64,000 bases of DNA from Arenibacter latericius DSM 15913 (GCF_000424985.1 NZ_AUKX01000005.1:98501-162500); one strand, 5' to 3'; counted from the first letter of the stretch, positions 28,299 through 38,063 are shown. The notes: a model not told the origin generated them from the letters alone. Translations and numbers: made by a program.

Positions 28299-29597
28299 AT
28301 GAAAAATTTAAAAATTACCATACTTATTGTACTAATACTGTGCACCTATCAAAACTTTGCGCAGCAAACACCAGCACCCGAACAAAAAACGGGAATATCT
28401 ATTGAGGGCGCAGTTGCGCACTTGGGTAATGGAGAAGTTATAGAAAACTCTTTAATCATGTTTGAAAATGGCAAACTCACTTTTGTGGGGAGCGCCAATG
28501 CTAGAATTGCCCGTACCGGAACGGTGATAGATGCCAAGGGAAAGCATGTGTACCCTGGATTCATCGCCACTTGCACCTCTTTAGGATTAATTGAGGTAGA
28601 CGCCGTTAGAGCTACAAACGACAAAGCAGAAATTGGAGATATTACTCCACATGTAAGAAGTTTAATAGCTTACAATGCTGAGTCTAGAGTAGTAGAGAGT
28701 ATGCGCCCTAACGGAGTGCTTTTAGGACAAGTTTCTCCAAAAGGCGGAACTATATCTGGCACCTCCTCTGTTATGCAATTTGACGCATGGAACTGGGAAG
28801 ATGCTGCAGTAAAGGTAGATGATGGGATACACCTTAACTGGCCAGAAAGCTTTAAGCAAGGCCGGTGGTGGTTAGGTGAAGACAGAGCTTACAAGCCCAA
28901 TAAAGACTATCCTGAAGAAACCGCAAAAATTGAAAACTTCCTTAAAAGTGCCAAGGCCTACAGTAAAGGCAAGGAAACGAAAAACAATCAGGCTTACGGA
29001 GCAACCCAAGGCCTTTTCCAAGGCACACAAAAACTATATGTATATGCTGATGGAGAAAAAGAAATCTTAGATGCCGTTACAGCTCTTAAAAATATAGGGG
29101 TTAAACATATCGTTTTGGTTGGCGGATACGATGCCCATAAAATTACCGAATTCCTTAAACAGCATCAAGTTTCTGTTTTAGTAAGAGCACCCCATAATCT
29201 ACCTAAACATGAGGATGACGATTACGACTTACCTTATAGACTCCCTAAAATTTTATCTGACGCCGGTTTGTTGGTAGCTATTCAAAATATAGATGCTATG
29301 AATTTCCAAAACAGGAACCTTCCTTTTTATGCAGGGCAAATAGCACAACAAGGAATGTCCCCAGAAAAAGCGTTGGAAATGATTACCTCTAACCCTGCAA
29401 AAATTCTAGGGATAGATCAAACCTACGGAACATTAGAAGTAGGTAAAAGCGCCACCCTGTTTATATCTGAAGGAGATGCATTAGACATGCGAACCAATCG
29501 ATTAACCAAAGCTTTTATAGACGGGAGAGACATCTCATTAGAAACACACCAGACCCAATTATGGAAAAGGTATATGGGGAAATATGAGGGAAAATAA
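28299..29597 (+). CDS. Secreted amidohydrolase-like protein without visible metal ligands
   Basis: A 432-residue protein with a signal peptide ending YQNFAQQ. It resembles the N-terminal half of the preceding 983-residue protein: YPGFIATCTSLGLIEVDAVRATND occupies the place of the HxH motif, then PHVRSLIAYNAES, and the C-terminal SNPAKILGIDQTYGTLEVGK sandwich segment. No His pair is present, so it is probably a pseudoenzyme or a partner subunit. The start at 28299 gives a proper signal peptide; an earlier in-frame ATG lies within the previous gene. It is co-transcribed with that gene. Confidence 0.88.
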   Translation: MKNLKITILIVLILCTYQNFAQQTPAPEQKTGISIEGAVAHLGNGEVIENSLIMFENGKLTFVGSANARIARTGTVIDAKGKHVYPGFIATCTSLGLIEVDAVRATNDKAEIGDITPHVRSLIAYNAESRVVESMRPNGVLLGQVSPKGGTISGTSSVMQFDAWNWEDAAVKVDDGIHLNWPESFKQGRWWLGEDRAYKPNKDYPEETAKIENFLKSAKAYSKGKETKNNQAYGATQGLFQGTQKLYVYADGEKEILDAVTALKNIGVKHIVLVGGYDAHKITEFLKQHQVSVLVRAPHNLPKHEDDDYDLPYRLPKILSDAGLLVAIQNIDAMNFQNRNLPFYAGQIAQQGMSPEKALEMITSNPAKILGIDQTYGTLEVGKSATLFISEGDALDMRTNRLTKAFIDGRDISLETHQTQLWKRYMGKYEGK

Positions 29598-29618
29598 ACT
29601 ATCTATATAACAAAATTA

Positions 29619-29657
29619 AAAGGGCTGGGAATACAATCTATTTCTAGCCCTTTTTTC
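29619..29657 (+). terminator. Intrinsic terminator after the amidohydrolase pair
   Basis: The arms AAAAGGGCT and AGCCCTTTT are followed by further T residues, 22 bases after the stop. Confidence 0.85.
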
Positions 29658-29948
29658 ATGATATACTTTTAACAGTGAAATTATTTTTCCCTTTCCCACC
29701 TATTAACACCCAAATAATTTACTAATTACCAAAAACTAATGGCACTAGAGTAATAACATGAGCATCATAAAAAGATTGAAATAAACATTAGACAAGGATT
29801 CTTTAGTAGGCAACACTCAAGAAAGGATAGAACACCCTAAGCAGAGAATTCTAGTTTTCTTTAATTCCATTCACATTTTTAAAAACGTATGTCTTTTAGG
29901 GTTCAATTGAGCTTACATTTTTAGGTGGTGTAAGTCGCACCAATAGCT
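29658..29948. other. Gene-free spacer
   Basis: This AT-rich stretch of about 290 bases lies between the amidohydrolase terminator and the methyltransferase promoter. I see no reading frame, repeat or RNA-like structure worth naming. Confidence 0.5.
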
Positions 29949-29956
29949 TATTTTTG
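29949..29956 (+). promoter_or_regulatory. TAnnTTTG -7 element abutting the rRNA methyltransferase start
   Basis: TATTTTTG ends five bases before the ATG at 29962, the same spacing as at nrnA and the DUF3810 gene. Confidence 0.65.
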
Positions 29957-29961
29957 TTCCG

Positions 29962-30771
29962 ATGAGCTATATTAAGGAGATAAACAGCGTACAAAACCCT
30001 TTAGTAAGGCAGACGCTAGTATTGATAGAAAAATCACGGGAGCGCAAGAAAAAAGGAAGCTTTATAATTGAAGGTGTCAAAGAGCTGGAATTAGCTATAA
30101 AAGGTGGATACAACCTTCAAACTCTTTTCTTTTATCCTGAAATAATTACTAAGGAAAGAGTCTTAGAACAGCTAAAAGAACTAAAAGAGCAACCAGAATT
30201 AATCTCCATTTCTAAGGAGGTTTTTCAAAAAATCGCCTATAGAAATAGTACTGGAGGGGTTTTAGCTATTGCCAAAACAAAAGAACACTCCCTAGACCAA
30301 CTTAAATTAGAGCGTAAAAATCCTTTAATCTTAGTTGCGGAAGCCCCCGAAAAACCAGGTAATATAGGTGCGTTGCTCCGGACAGCGGATGCCGCGGGCT
30401 TGGATGCGGTAATAATTGCTAATGCCAAGGGAGACCTCTATAATCCTAATATCATCCGTTCTAGTGTAGGGTGTTTATTTACCACCAATATTGGTATTGG
30501 AAGTACCGTAGAAGTTATAGAGTACCTTAACAAGAATAATATTTCTATAAACTGCGCAGCATTGACTGCCTCTAAAGCGTATACTTCAGTAGACTTCACT
30601 CAACCCACGGCTATTGTAGTAGGAACTGAAGCTACTGGATTATCAGAGGATTGGCTAAAGAAATCAAATCAGAATATAATTATTCCTATGCAAGGTGAAA
30701 TAGATTCTATGAATGTTTCTGTCTCCGCAGCAATACTTATATTTGAGGCTGTAAGACAACGAAAACTATAG
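29962..30771 (+). CDS. SpoU/TrmH family RNA 2'-O-methyltransferase
   Basis: A 269-residue SPOUT-class methyltransferase that modifies ribose 2'-hydroxyls in rRNA or tRNA. An N-terminal substrate-binding domain (KKGSFIIEGVKELELAI) precedes the knotted catalytic domain with EAPEKPGNIGALLRTADAAG (motif 1), VVGTEATGLSED (motif 2) and IPMQGEIDSMNVSVSAAI (motif 3). RlmB-like 23S rRNA modification is the likeliest role, but the RNA target cannot be fixed from sequence. It appears to be transcribed from its own leaderless-type promoter. Confidence 0.93.
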   Translation: MSYIKEINSVQNPLVRQTLVLIEKSRERKKKGSFIIEGVKELELAIKGGYNLQTLFFYPEIITKERVLEQLKELKEQPELISISKEVFQKIAYRNSTGGVLAIAKTKEHSLDQLKLERKNPLILVAEAPEKPGNIGALLRTADAAGLDAVIIANAKGDLYNPNIIRSSVGCLFTTNIGIGSTVEVIEYLNKNNISINCAALTASKAYTSVDFTQPTAIVVGTEATGLSEDWLKKSNQNIIIPMQGEIDSMNVSVSAAILIFEAVRQRKL

Positions 30772-30827
30772 AAGGACGGAGCAATAGACCGCTACCCCTA
30801 CCCTCTACCTAATTATGCTAATTACAA

Positions 30828-32060
30828 ATGAATACCCAAACTCTATTCTATATAATAATTGCTATTCTAGTAATCCAATTCATAATTGATCGGGGCTTAG
30901 AATACCTAAATGCAAAGCGATATAACGATAGTATTCCTCCAGAACTAAACGACGTTTTTGATAGGGAAGAATATAGAAAATCCCAAGAATATAAAAAGAC
31001 CAACTATAAATTCTCATGGTTTACTGCTACGTTCTCCTTAATAATCACCTTAGCATTCTTACTACTCGGAGGATTCGAATGGGTAGATTCCATTGCTAGA
31101 AACATTAGCTCCCATCCCATTGTTATTGCCCTAATATTTTTTGGTATTATTATGATTGGGAACGACATACTTACTACTCCCTTTTCTTATTACAGAACCT
31201 TTGTAATTGAAGAAGAGTTTGGTTTTAATAAGACGAGCAAGAAATTATTTTGGATAGATAAAGCTAAGGGATGGTTGATGACTATAATACTTGGAGGTGG
31301 AATTTTAGCACTAATTATCTGGTTTTTTGAATGGGCAGGATCTAACTTTTGGATCTACACTTGGATTCTTGTCGCCGCCGTTTCCCTATTCATGAATTTG
31401 TTTTATAGCAGGCTTATTGTTCCCATATTCAATAAGCAGACTCCTCTAGAAGATGGAAGTCTAAAAGACATGATCCAAGCATATGCCAATAAGGTAGGCT
31501 TTGAGATAAAGAATATTTTTGTGATAGATGGCTCTAAGAGATCTACTAAGGCTAATGCTTATTTCTCCGGTTTCGGAAGAGAAAAGCGAATCACCTTATA
31601 CGACACTCTAATTAACGATTTGGAGGAAGAGGAAATCGTAGCAGTATTAGCTCATGAGGTGGGGCATTACAAACGCAAACATATTATTTATAATATTACC
31701 CTATCTATCTTACTAACAGGATTAACCCTATACATTCTATCTATCTTCATAAATAATCCAGAAGTTTCTCTAGCTATTGGCGTCTCTCAACCTAGTTTCC
31801 ATGCAGCACTGATAGGTTTTGGAATATTATACAGCCCAATTTCAGAAATCACCAGTCTAGTCATGAATATGATTTCAAGAGCTTTTGAATATCAAGCAGA
31901 CGATTATGCAAAAGACACCTTTTCATCTCAACCATTAATCAGTTCTTTAAAAAAATTATCAAAGAGTAGCCTTAGCAATCTAACACCTCATCCAGCATAT
32001 GTATTTATGCATTATTCTCACCCTCCATTAATTGCTAGAATAAGGAACTTAAAGGTATAG
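30828..32060 (+). CDS. M48 family (Ste24/CaaX protease-like) membrane zinc metallopeptidase
   Basis: A 410-residue integral membrane protease. An N-terminal four-helix membrane region with TTPFSYYRTFVIEEEFGFNK is characteristic of Ste24-type M48 enzymes. The zinc motif is VLAHEVGHYKRKH (about residue 280) with the third ligand in SRAFEYQADDYA. The C-terminus has HYSHPPLIARIRNL. In bacteria such proteins act in envelope quality control. The gene follows the methyltransferase by 56 bases. Confidence 0.93.
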   Translation: MNTQTLFYIIIAILVIQFIIDRGLEYLNAKRYNDSIPPELNDVFDREEYRKSQEYKKTNYKFSWFTATFSLIITLAFLLLGGFEWVDSIARNISSHPIVIALIFFGIIMIGNDILTTPFSYYRTFVIEEEFGFNKTSKKLFWIDKAKGWLMTIILGGGILALIIWFFEWAGSNFWIYTWILVAAVSLFMNLFYSRLIVPIFNKQTPLEDGSLKDMIQAYANKVGFEIKNIFVIDGSKRSTKANAYFSGFGREKRITLYDTLINDLEEEEIVAVLAHEVGHYKRKHIIYNITLSILLTGLTLYILSIFINNPEVSLAIGVSQPSFHAALIGFGILYSPISEITSLVMNMISRAFEYQADDYAKDTFSSQPLISSLKKLSKSSLSNLTPHPAYVFMHYSHPPLIARIRNLKV

Positions 32061-32101
32061 ATTTTGTTGTGTTTTATTCTAGTTTGTATTAAATTTAAAA
32101 T

Positions 32102-34309
32102 ATGATGACAGAAGCTGCAATAGAACAAGAAAATAAGAAGATTGCAAAGCAATATAAGGAGTTGCTTCGCATAAGCTATCAAACACTTACTGATGAAGAT
32201 AAGAAGCTGATACGCTCTGCCTTTGATGTTGCCGTTGATGCACATAAAGATCAGCGTAGAAAGTCTGGAGAAGCCTACATATTTCATCCAATAGCCGTCG
32301 CTAAAATTGTAGCCTCTGAAATAGGTCTAGATGCTGTGTCTATTGCTTCTGCCCTCTTGCATGATGTGGTGGAGGATACGGAATATACTCTAGCAGATAT
32401 TGAGCGAATGTTTGGGGAAACTGTTGCACGTATTGTTGATGGCCTAACTAAAATTGCCCACCTAAACAAGGATATGAATATATCCCAGCAAGCGGAGAAT
32501 TTTAGAAAAATGCTCTTAACACTGAATGATGATGTAAGGGTTATCATCATAAAAATTGCAGACCGTTACCACAATATGCTCACTATGGATTCTATGCCAG
32601 AGCATAAGCAGGTTAAGATTGCCTCCGAAACCTTATACATCTATGCTCCTTTGGCTCATAGAATAGGTCTTTATAATATTAAAACAGAACTTGAAGACCT
32701 TAGTCTAAAATATACAGAACCTGATGTTTATGCAGATATTTATAGCAAAATTAAAGACTCTCACGAGGATCAAAAGGCTTATATAGATGCGTTTTCGGAA
32801 ACCATTTGCAAATCTCTGGACCGAGAAAATATAAAATATCAAATAAAGGGGCGGATGAAATCAATTTTCTCCATTCGCCGCAAAATGAAGGTGCAGAACG
32901 TAACTTTTGACGAGATTTATGACAAGTTTGCCCTTCGCATTATATATGAATCTGACCGGCATAACGAAAAATTTATCGCCTGGAAAATATACTCTATTGT
33001 TACCGATCACTTTACCCCCAACCCCGTGCGATTACGGGATTGGATTTCTTCTCCCAAATCTACTGGTTATGAGGCATTACACATAACTGTAATGGGACCA
33101 AAAGGAAGATGGGTAGAAGTACAGATCAGAAGTGAAAGAATGCACGAGATTGCCGAAAAGGGATATGCTGCACACTTTAAGTATAAGCATGGGGATCAGA
33201 AAGAACAAGGAATTGAAGAGTGGCTAAACAAACTTCAGGATGCCTTAGAAAATGCAAATTCCAATGCTGTAGATTTTGTTGAGGAGTTTAAACTGAACCT
33301 CTATTCCAAAGAAATCTTTGTTTTTACCCCTAAGGGAGATTTAAAATCACTTCCAAAAGGAGCCACACCCTTAGATTTCGCATTTAATATTCATACAGAA
33401 GTAGGGATGCGCACCAGGGGCGCCAAAGTTAATGGCAAACTAGTACCGCTTAATACTACGCTACAGAGCGGAGATCAAGTAGACATCATCACTTCAGAAT
33501 CTGCTAAGCCTAACCAAAGTTGGTTGGATTATGCTACTACAGCAAAGGCAAGGTCTAAAATTAAATCTTCATTGCGAGAAGATAAGAAGGTCGCCGCAAT
33601 GGACGGGAAAGAAATTTTAAGGAGAAAACTAAAATCCCAAAAAATTAACCTTAATGAGGACACTATAAATAAAATGGTAGTCTTCTTTAAACTTAAGACT
33701 AGCCTAGATCTTTTTTATAGAGTAGCGATTGGCGCTATAGACAATCAGATGATTAAAGATTTTGCTGCATCATATAGCAATGCCTTTATCAACTTCTTTA
33801 AAAACAAGATGAGGAAAGCTCCCTCACAGGCAGAAATCAACAAAGAAGAAATTACCGTTAAGTATGACACCCTTGTATTTGGAAAAGAAGAAGATAAGTT
33901 AGAATATAAACTCTCTCAATGCTGTAACCCTATACCTGGTGATGAAGTATTTGGATTTGTAAGCGTTAACGAAGGTATTAAAGTACACAAGAAGAATTGT
34001 CCTAATGCTATTTCCTTACAATCTAATTATGCCTACAGGATTATAGCAGCAAAATGGATAGACTCTTCCCAAGAAGAGTTTACCGTAGAAATAATGCTTA
34101 CGGGAATAGACAACTTAGGGTTAATTAGCCAGATTACTGAAATTATTTCTGGTAATTTAAATGTAAACATGCGGAATTTGAATTTTAGCACTGAAGGGGG
34201 AACGTTTACTGGGAGAATTACACTTGTTGTAAAAAACAATATTATTCTTAAAAGAGTTATAGAAAAGCTAAAGCAGATCAACGGAATCGATAAAGTAACT
34301 AGAATTTAA
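32102..34309 (+). CDS. spoT: Bifunctional (p)ppGpp synthetase/hydrolase RelA/SpoT
   Basis: A long Rel enzyme controlling the stringent response. Domains in order: HD hydrolase with intact HDVVEDTE, synthetase with FALRIIYES and the product-binding YEALHITVMGPKGRWVEVQ, TGS domain (IFVFTPKGDLKSLPKGATP), the zinc-finger-like region QCCNPIPGDEVFGFV, and a C-terminal ACT domain. Both activities therefore look intact. Two Met codons open the frame (32102 and 32105), and either could be used. At 735 residues it is full length. It is followed by fur and purA, which links ppGpp to purine synthesis; PurA is a known ppGpp target in other bacteria. Confidence 0.96.
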   Translation: MMTEAAIEQENKKIAKQYKELLRISYQTLTDEDKKLIRSAFDVAVDAHKDQRRKSGEAYIFHPIAVAKIVASEIGLDAVSIASALLHDVVEDTEYTLADIERMFGETVARIVDGLTKIAHLNKDMNISQQAENFRKMLLTLNDDVRVIIIKIADRYHNMLTMDSMPEHKQVKIASETLYIYAPLAHRIGLYNIKTELEDLSLKYTEPDVYADIYSKIKDSHEDQKAYIDAFSETICKSLDRENIKYQIKGRMKSIFSIRRKMKVQNVTFDEIYDKFALRIIYESDRHNEKFIAWKIYSIVTDHFTPNPVRLRDWISSPKSTGYEALHITVMGPKGRWVEVQIRSERMHEIAEKGYAAHFKYKHGDQKEQGIEEWLNKLQDALENANSNAVDFVEEFKLNLYSKEIFVFTPKGDLKSLPKGATPLDFAFNIHTEVGMRTRGAKVNGKLVPLNTTLQSGDQVDIITSESAKPNQSWLDYATTAKARSKIKSSLREDKKVAAMDGKEILRRKLKSQKINLNEDTINKMVVFFKLKTSLDLFYRVAIGAIDNQMIKDFAASYSNAFINFFKNKMRKAPSQAEINKEEITVKYDTLVFGKEEDKLEYKLSQCCNPIPGDEVFGFVSVNEGIKVHKKNCPNAISLQSNYAYRIIAAKWIDSSQEEFTVEIMLTGIDNLGLISQITEIISGNLNVNMRNLNFSTEGGTFTGRITLVVKNNIILKRVIEKLKQINGIDKVTRI

Positions 34310-34319
34310 ATTTTAACTG

Positions 34320-34327
34320 TACATTTG
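34320..34327 (+). promoter_or_regulatory. TAnnTTTG -7 element upstream of fur
   Basis: TACATTTG lies 24 bases before the fur ATG at 34352, between the Rel gene and fur, so fur-purA may have its own promoter. Confidence 0.55.
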
Positions 34328-34351
34328 CAAACTAATGCAGGGTACATTGCT

Positions 34352-34807
34352 ATGGGGGATAATAATAATCAAGAAATTGTAAAAGGAGTATTCACCGCTT
34401 TCTTAGAAGAGAACGGACACAGAAAGACACCTGAACGTTACGCTATTCTACATGAAATCTATAAAAGTGAAGATCATTTTGATATAGAATCACTCTATAT
34501 CAAAATGAAAAACAAGAATTATAGGGTTAGTAGAGCTACCTTATACAACACTATTGAACTTTTATTAGAATCTAAATTGGTAAGAAAACATCAATTTGGC
34601 AAGAATCAGGCTCAATATGAAAAATCGTATTTTGATAGGCAACATGACCATGTTATTCTTACCGATACAGGAGAGGTTATGGAATTTTGCGACCCCAGAA
34701 TCCAAGCAATTAAACAGACAATAGAGGACATTTTTGACATAAAAATCAACACACACTCCCTCTATTTCTATGGCACCAGAAATAAAGAAGAAAACACAAA
34801 TAATTAA
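34352..34807 (+). CDS. fur: Fur/PerR family transcriptional regulator
   Basis: A 151-residue metal-dependent repressor. The winged helix covers [20 protein letters not shown] and [18 protein letters not shown]. The metal-sensing segment [13 protein letters not shown] is present, but the following CxxC structural-zinc motif is replaced by GEVMEFCDP, leaving a single Cys. The frame opens at a TTG 27 bases earlier that overlaps the -7 element; the ATG at 34352 is preferred. It is followed after 16 bases by purA. Iron-, zinc- or peroxide-sensing cannot be decided. Confidence 0.9.
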   Translation: MGDNNNQEIVKGVFTAFLEENGHRKTPERYAILHEIYKSEDHFDIESLYIKMKNKNYRVSRATLYNTIELLLESKLVRKHQFGKNQAQYEKSYFDRQHDHVILTDTGEVMEFCDPRIQAIKQTIEDIFDIKINTHSLYFYGTRNKEENTNN

Positions 34808-34823
34808 TCCAATTACATAAAGA

Positions 34824-36095
34824 ATGGCAGTAGATTTACTACTCGGACTCCAATGGGGAGACGAAGGGAAAGGAAAAATAGTGGATGTTTTAACCAAAGA
34901 CTACGATATTATTGCTCGCTTCCAGGGTGGCCCCAATGCAGGTCATACTTTGGAATTTGATGGCATAAAACATGTCTTGCACACCATCCCATCAGGTATA
35001 TTTCATAAGACCGCTATTAATATTGTTGGTAATGGCGTGGTTATCGACCCCGTTATCTTTAAGAAAGAGTTGGATAATTTAAAAAAATTCAACTTAGATA
35101 TTAAATCTAAACTTCTAATTTCGAGAAAGGCACACCTTATTTTGCCTACCCATCGTTTATTAGATGCCGCTTCTGAAACCTCAAAAGGAAAAGCCAAGAT
35201 TGGTTCTACCCTAAAAGGAATAGGTCCTACTTATATGGATAAAACTGGAAGAAACGGTTTACGTATAGGCGACTTGGAATTTTCTGATTGGAAGGATAAA
35301 TACAGGGCTTTGGCTAACAAGCACGAAGCTATGATTGCTTTCTATAATGTAGATATCCAATACAACCTTAAAGAATTGGAAACTGAATTTTTCCTTGCAG
35401 TTGAAGAGTTAAGGAAGCTTACCTTTATAGATAGCGAAGAATATATTTTTAACGCTCAGAGAGAAGGGAAAAAGATTTTAGCAGAAGGGGCTCAAGGATC
35501 CTTACTAGATATTGATTTTGGAACATACCCCTTTGTAACTTCTTCTAACACTACTGCAGCTGGGGCTTGTACTGGTCTTGGTGTAGCACCAAATAAAATA
35601 AAGCAAGTAATAGGAATATTTAAGGCCTACACTACAAGAGTAGGTAGCGGCCCTTTCCCTACAGAGTTATTTGACGAAGATGGAGCTACAATGGCTCGTG
35701 TTGGAAACGAATTTGGAGCTACTACTGGAAGAGCAAGACGTTGTGGTTGGTTAGATTTAGTTGCCTTAAAATATGCTGTAGAAATAAATGGCGTAACCGA
35801 ATTGATGATGATGAAGGCCGATGTCCTTAGTGGATTTGAAACCTTAAAAATTTGCACCGCCTACAATTACGAAGGAACCCAAATAAAACATTTCCCGTAT
35901 AATATTGAGCCAGAACATGTGACTCCCATATATACTGAAATGAAAGGATGGGCAAAAGACCTTACTAAAATGAGTAAGGCAGATGAACTTCCAGATACCT
36001 TATTGGATTATATTTCATTCTTAGAGCAAGAATTAGAAGTACCCATTAGAATAGTATCTGTTGGACCAGACAGAACACAGACCATATACCGATAA
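34824..36095 (+). CDS. purA: Adenylosuccinate synthase
   Basis: PurA joins IMP and aspartate with GTP to form adenylosuccinate, the first committed step to AMP. The N-terminal GTP loop is LLGLQWGDEGKGKIVD, with the catalytic Asp and Lys. Further blocks are GPNAGHT, IGPTYMDKTGRNGLRIGDL, EGAQGSLLDIDFGTYPFVTSS and RARRCGWLDL. At 423 residues it is full length. It lies 16 bases after fur and ends at a good terminator. Confidence 0.97.
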   Translation: MAVDLLLGLQWGDEGKGKIVDVLTKDYDIIARFQGGPNAGHTLEFDGIKHVLHTIPSGIFHKTAINIVGNGVVIDPVIFKKELDNLKKFNLDIKSKLLISRKAHLILPTHRLLDAASETSKGKAKIGSTLKGIGPTYMDKTGRNGLRIGDLEFSDWKDKYRALANKHEAMIAFYNVDIQYNLKELETEFFLAVEELRKLTFIDSEEYIFNAQREGKKILAEGAQGSLLDIDFGTYPFVTSSNTTAAGACTGLGVAPNKIKQVIGIFKAYTTRVGSGPFPTELFDEDGATMARVGNEFGATTGRARRCGWLDLVALKYAVEINGVTELMMMKADVLSGFETLKICTAYNYEGTQIKHFPYNIEPEHVTPIYTEMKGWAKDLTKMSKADELPDTLLDYISFLEQELEVPIRIVSVGPDRTQTIYR

Positions 36096-36099
36096 TTAA

Positions 36100-36125
36100 A
36101 AAAGCCATCCTTGTGATGGCTTTTT
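36100..36125 (+). terminator. Intrinsic terminator after purA
   Basis: The hairpin AAAGCCATC / GATGGCTTT is followed by a T-run, a few bases after the purA stop. Confidence 0.88.
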
Positions 36126-36182
36126 ACATATAACGCTTTCCTAAATCTATCCTAAACAATATTTTCCTCGTTTAAAATGTAC

Positions 36183-36190
36183 TATTTTTG
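36183..36190 (+). promoter_or_regulatory. TAnnTTTG -7 element upstream of the OstA-like gene
   Basis: TATTTTTG ends 17 bases before the TTG start codon at 36208 and supports transcription from just inside that gap. Confidence 0.6.
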
Positions 36191-36207
36191 ATCAAAATTT
36201 TAATGGT

Positions 36208-37935
36208 TTGCATAAACTAATACTCTTATTAATTTCCCTATTTATTTTTGGGATCGGCCAAGCACAGCAACCGGCATCTGATAGTAAACAGATAAATATT
36301 GTTTATGGGGGTACTTTTACCAAAAATGAAGATGTATATCCTGGTGCAGCTATATTCAGTAAAGATGAGCAACAGGTACAATTTGAACATGAGGGAGCCG
36401 ACTTATGGTGTGATGTTGCTATTTACTACCGCAAGGAAAATAGACTTAAAGCCGTTGGAAACATTAGGCTACAACAGGGAGATTCAGTTCAATTAACTAG
36501 TGGTCGGATCGATTATAATGGTAATACCAACCTAGCTAAAGCTTGGGAGAACGTTATCTTACAGCATACCGGAATGACGCTCACCACAGACACGCTGAGA
36601 TTCGACAGAGAAAATCAAGAGGCATTCTACCAAGATTATGGAACCGTTGTAGATTCTTCAAATACACTTACAAGTAAAATAGGACGTTATTTTACCCAAT
36701 TAAAAAAATCTCAGTTCCTAGATAGTGTAAAACTTAATAATCCGCAGTTTCAATTGGTATCCAAACAGTTGGATTATTATACCGAATCTAAAAATGCCTA
36801 TTTATATGGTCCATCCACTATTACCGGTGAAGGCTATAAAATTTATGTTGAACGTGGATTTTACGACACTAATGTAGAAAGTGGATATGGCATAAAAAAC
36901 ACCCGAATAGATTATAATAACCGGATAATTTATGGGGATAGTGTATTTTTTGACAAAAAAACTGAATTTGCTTCTGCAACTAACAATATTATAATTAAAG
37001 ACACTATCAACAATGGTTTAATTAGAGCCCACTATGCTGAAGTTTTTAAGGCAAAAGACTCTGTTTTTGCTACTAAAAGAGCTGTTTCTATCAACCTTGT
37101 AGAGCAAGACTCCCTTTATATGCATGGAGACACTTTAATGCTTACCGGAAAACCAGAAGAACGTGTGTTAAGAGCCTTTAGAAATGCAAAATTTTATAAA
37201 ACGGATTTATCAGGTAAGTGCGATTCTATTCATTTTGACCAAAAAACGGGAGTTACACAATTAATTAAACGTCCTATTATCTGGAATGGAGAAAACCAGA
37301 TGACCGGAGACAGTATTCACCTTCTCTCCAATTTAGAGACTGAAAAACTAGATTCTTTAAAAGTAATTAACAATGCCTTTATCATTGCATTAGATACCAT
37401 AGGAAAGGTTGGTTACAACCAAGCAAAAGGCAAGGATCTCTTTGGTTTGTTTGAAGATAACGAGCTACGCACCATTGACCTAGTGAAGAACACAGAAGTG
37501 ATTTACTATATGTACAATGATAAACAAGAGCTAATTGGGATCGATAAAACTATCTGTAGCGCCATACGGATGACGATGGCAGAAAACGAAATAGAGGATA
37601 TCACCTTTATCACCGATCCAGATGGGGATATTTTCCCAGAAAAAGATTTACCCGATAACAGTCGAAAACTTAATGGATTTATTTGGCGAGGAGATGAGCG
37701 TATCTTAAGCAAGGAGGACATCTTTGATGAGGACGACAACAACATCATACTGCCTATTATACAAGGAGTAAACAATCCTATAGATACCGACATTGAAGCA
37801 TCAGAAGCTATAGAAGAGGAAAGAAAACGCGATTCCATAAACACCCCTAGGAGTTTAGCCCCACCTCCCTCCCAGACACCTAAAAGGAAACCGAAGCAAT
37901 TACAGTCCATAAAAAAAGATGCTTCCGCAAACTAA
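36208..37935 (+). CDS. OstA/LptA-like exported protein
   Basis: A 575-residue protein with a signal peptide (LILLLISLFIFGIGQAQ) and repeated beta-strand units of the OstA/LptA jellyroll type. Examples are AVGNIRLQQGDSVQLTSGRI and GDSVFFDKKTEFASATNN. LptA-like proteins bridge the periplasm for lipopolysaccharide transport; this longer form is usual in Bacteroidota. The C-terminus is Pro/Lys-rich. The only start that keeps the signal peptide is TTG at 36208; no ATG or GTG is in frame between the promoter and mature domain. Its role in LPS export is inferred from the family. Confidence 0.85.
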   Translation: MHKLILLLISLFIFGIGQAQQPASDSKQINIVYGGTFTKNEDVYPGAAIFSKDEQQVQFEHEGADLWCDVAIYYRKENRLKAVGNIRLQQGDSVQLTSGRIDYNGNTNLAKAWENVILQHTGMTLTTDTLRFDRENQEAFYQDYGTVVDSSNTLTSKIGRYFTQLKKSQFLDSVKLNNPQFQLVSKQLDYYTESKNAYLYGPSTITGEGYKIYVERGFYDTNVESGYGIKNTRIDYNNRIIYGDSVFFDKKTEFASATNNIIIKDTINNGLIRAHYAEVFKAKDSVFATKRAVSINLVEQDSLYMHGDTLMLTGKPEERVLRAFRNAKFYKTDLSGKCDSIHFDQKTGVTQLIKRPIIWNGENQMTGDSIHLLSNLETEKLDSLKVINNAFIIALDTIGKVGYNQAKGKDLFGLFEDNELRTIDLVKNTEVIYYMYNDKQELIGIDKTICSAIRMTMAENEIEDITFITDPDGDIFPEKDLPDNSRKLNGFIWRGDERILSKEDIFDEDDNNIILPIIQGVNNPIDTDIEASEAIEEERKRDSINTPRSLAPPPSQTPKRKPKQLQSIKKDASAN

Positions 37936-38063
37936 ATGCACCCCATAAAAAATTTAAACCGATACAACACTTCTAAAAATGCAATCTAATCTTAAGAAAG
38001 CATTTAATAGAAGTACGTAATGAAGGCATAATTGGATATTTAGCATTTTATACAATTAAAACA

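Noticed and set aside
29658..29948. Possible RNA gene or riboswitch before the SpoU methyltransferase
   Set aside because: Only weak short pairings were seen (for example GGTG/CACC), and the -7 element directly before the ATG leaves no leader for a riboswitch.
37506..37910. 134-codon minus-strand frame within the OstA-like gene
   Set aside because: It is fully contained in a recognised gene on the other strand, with no promoter or family features.
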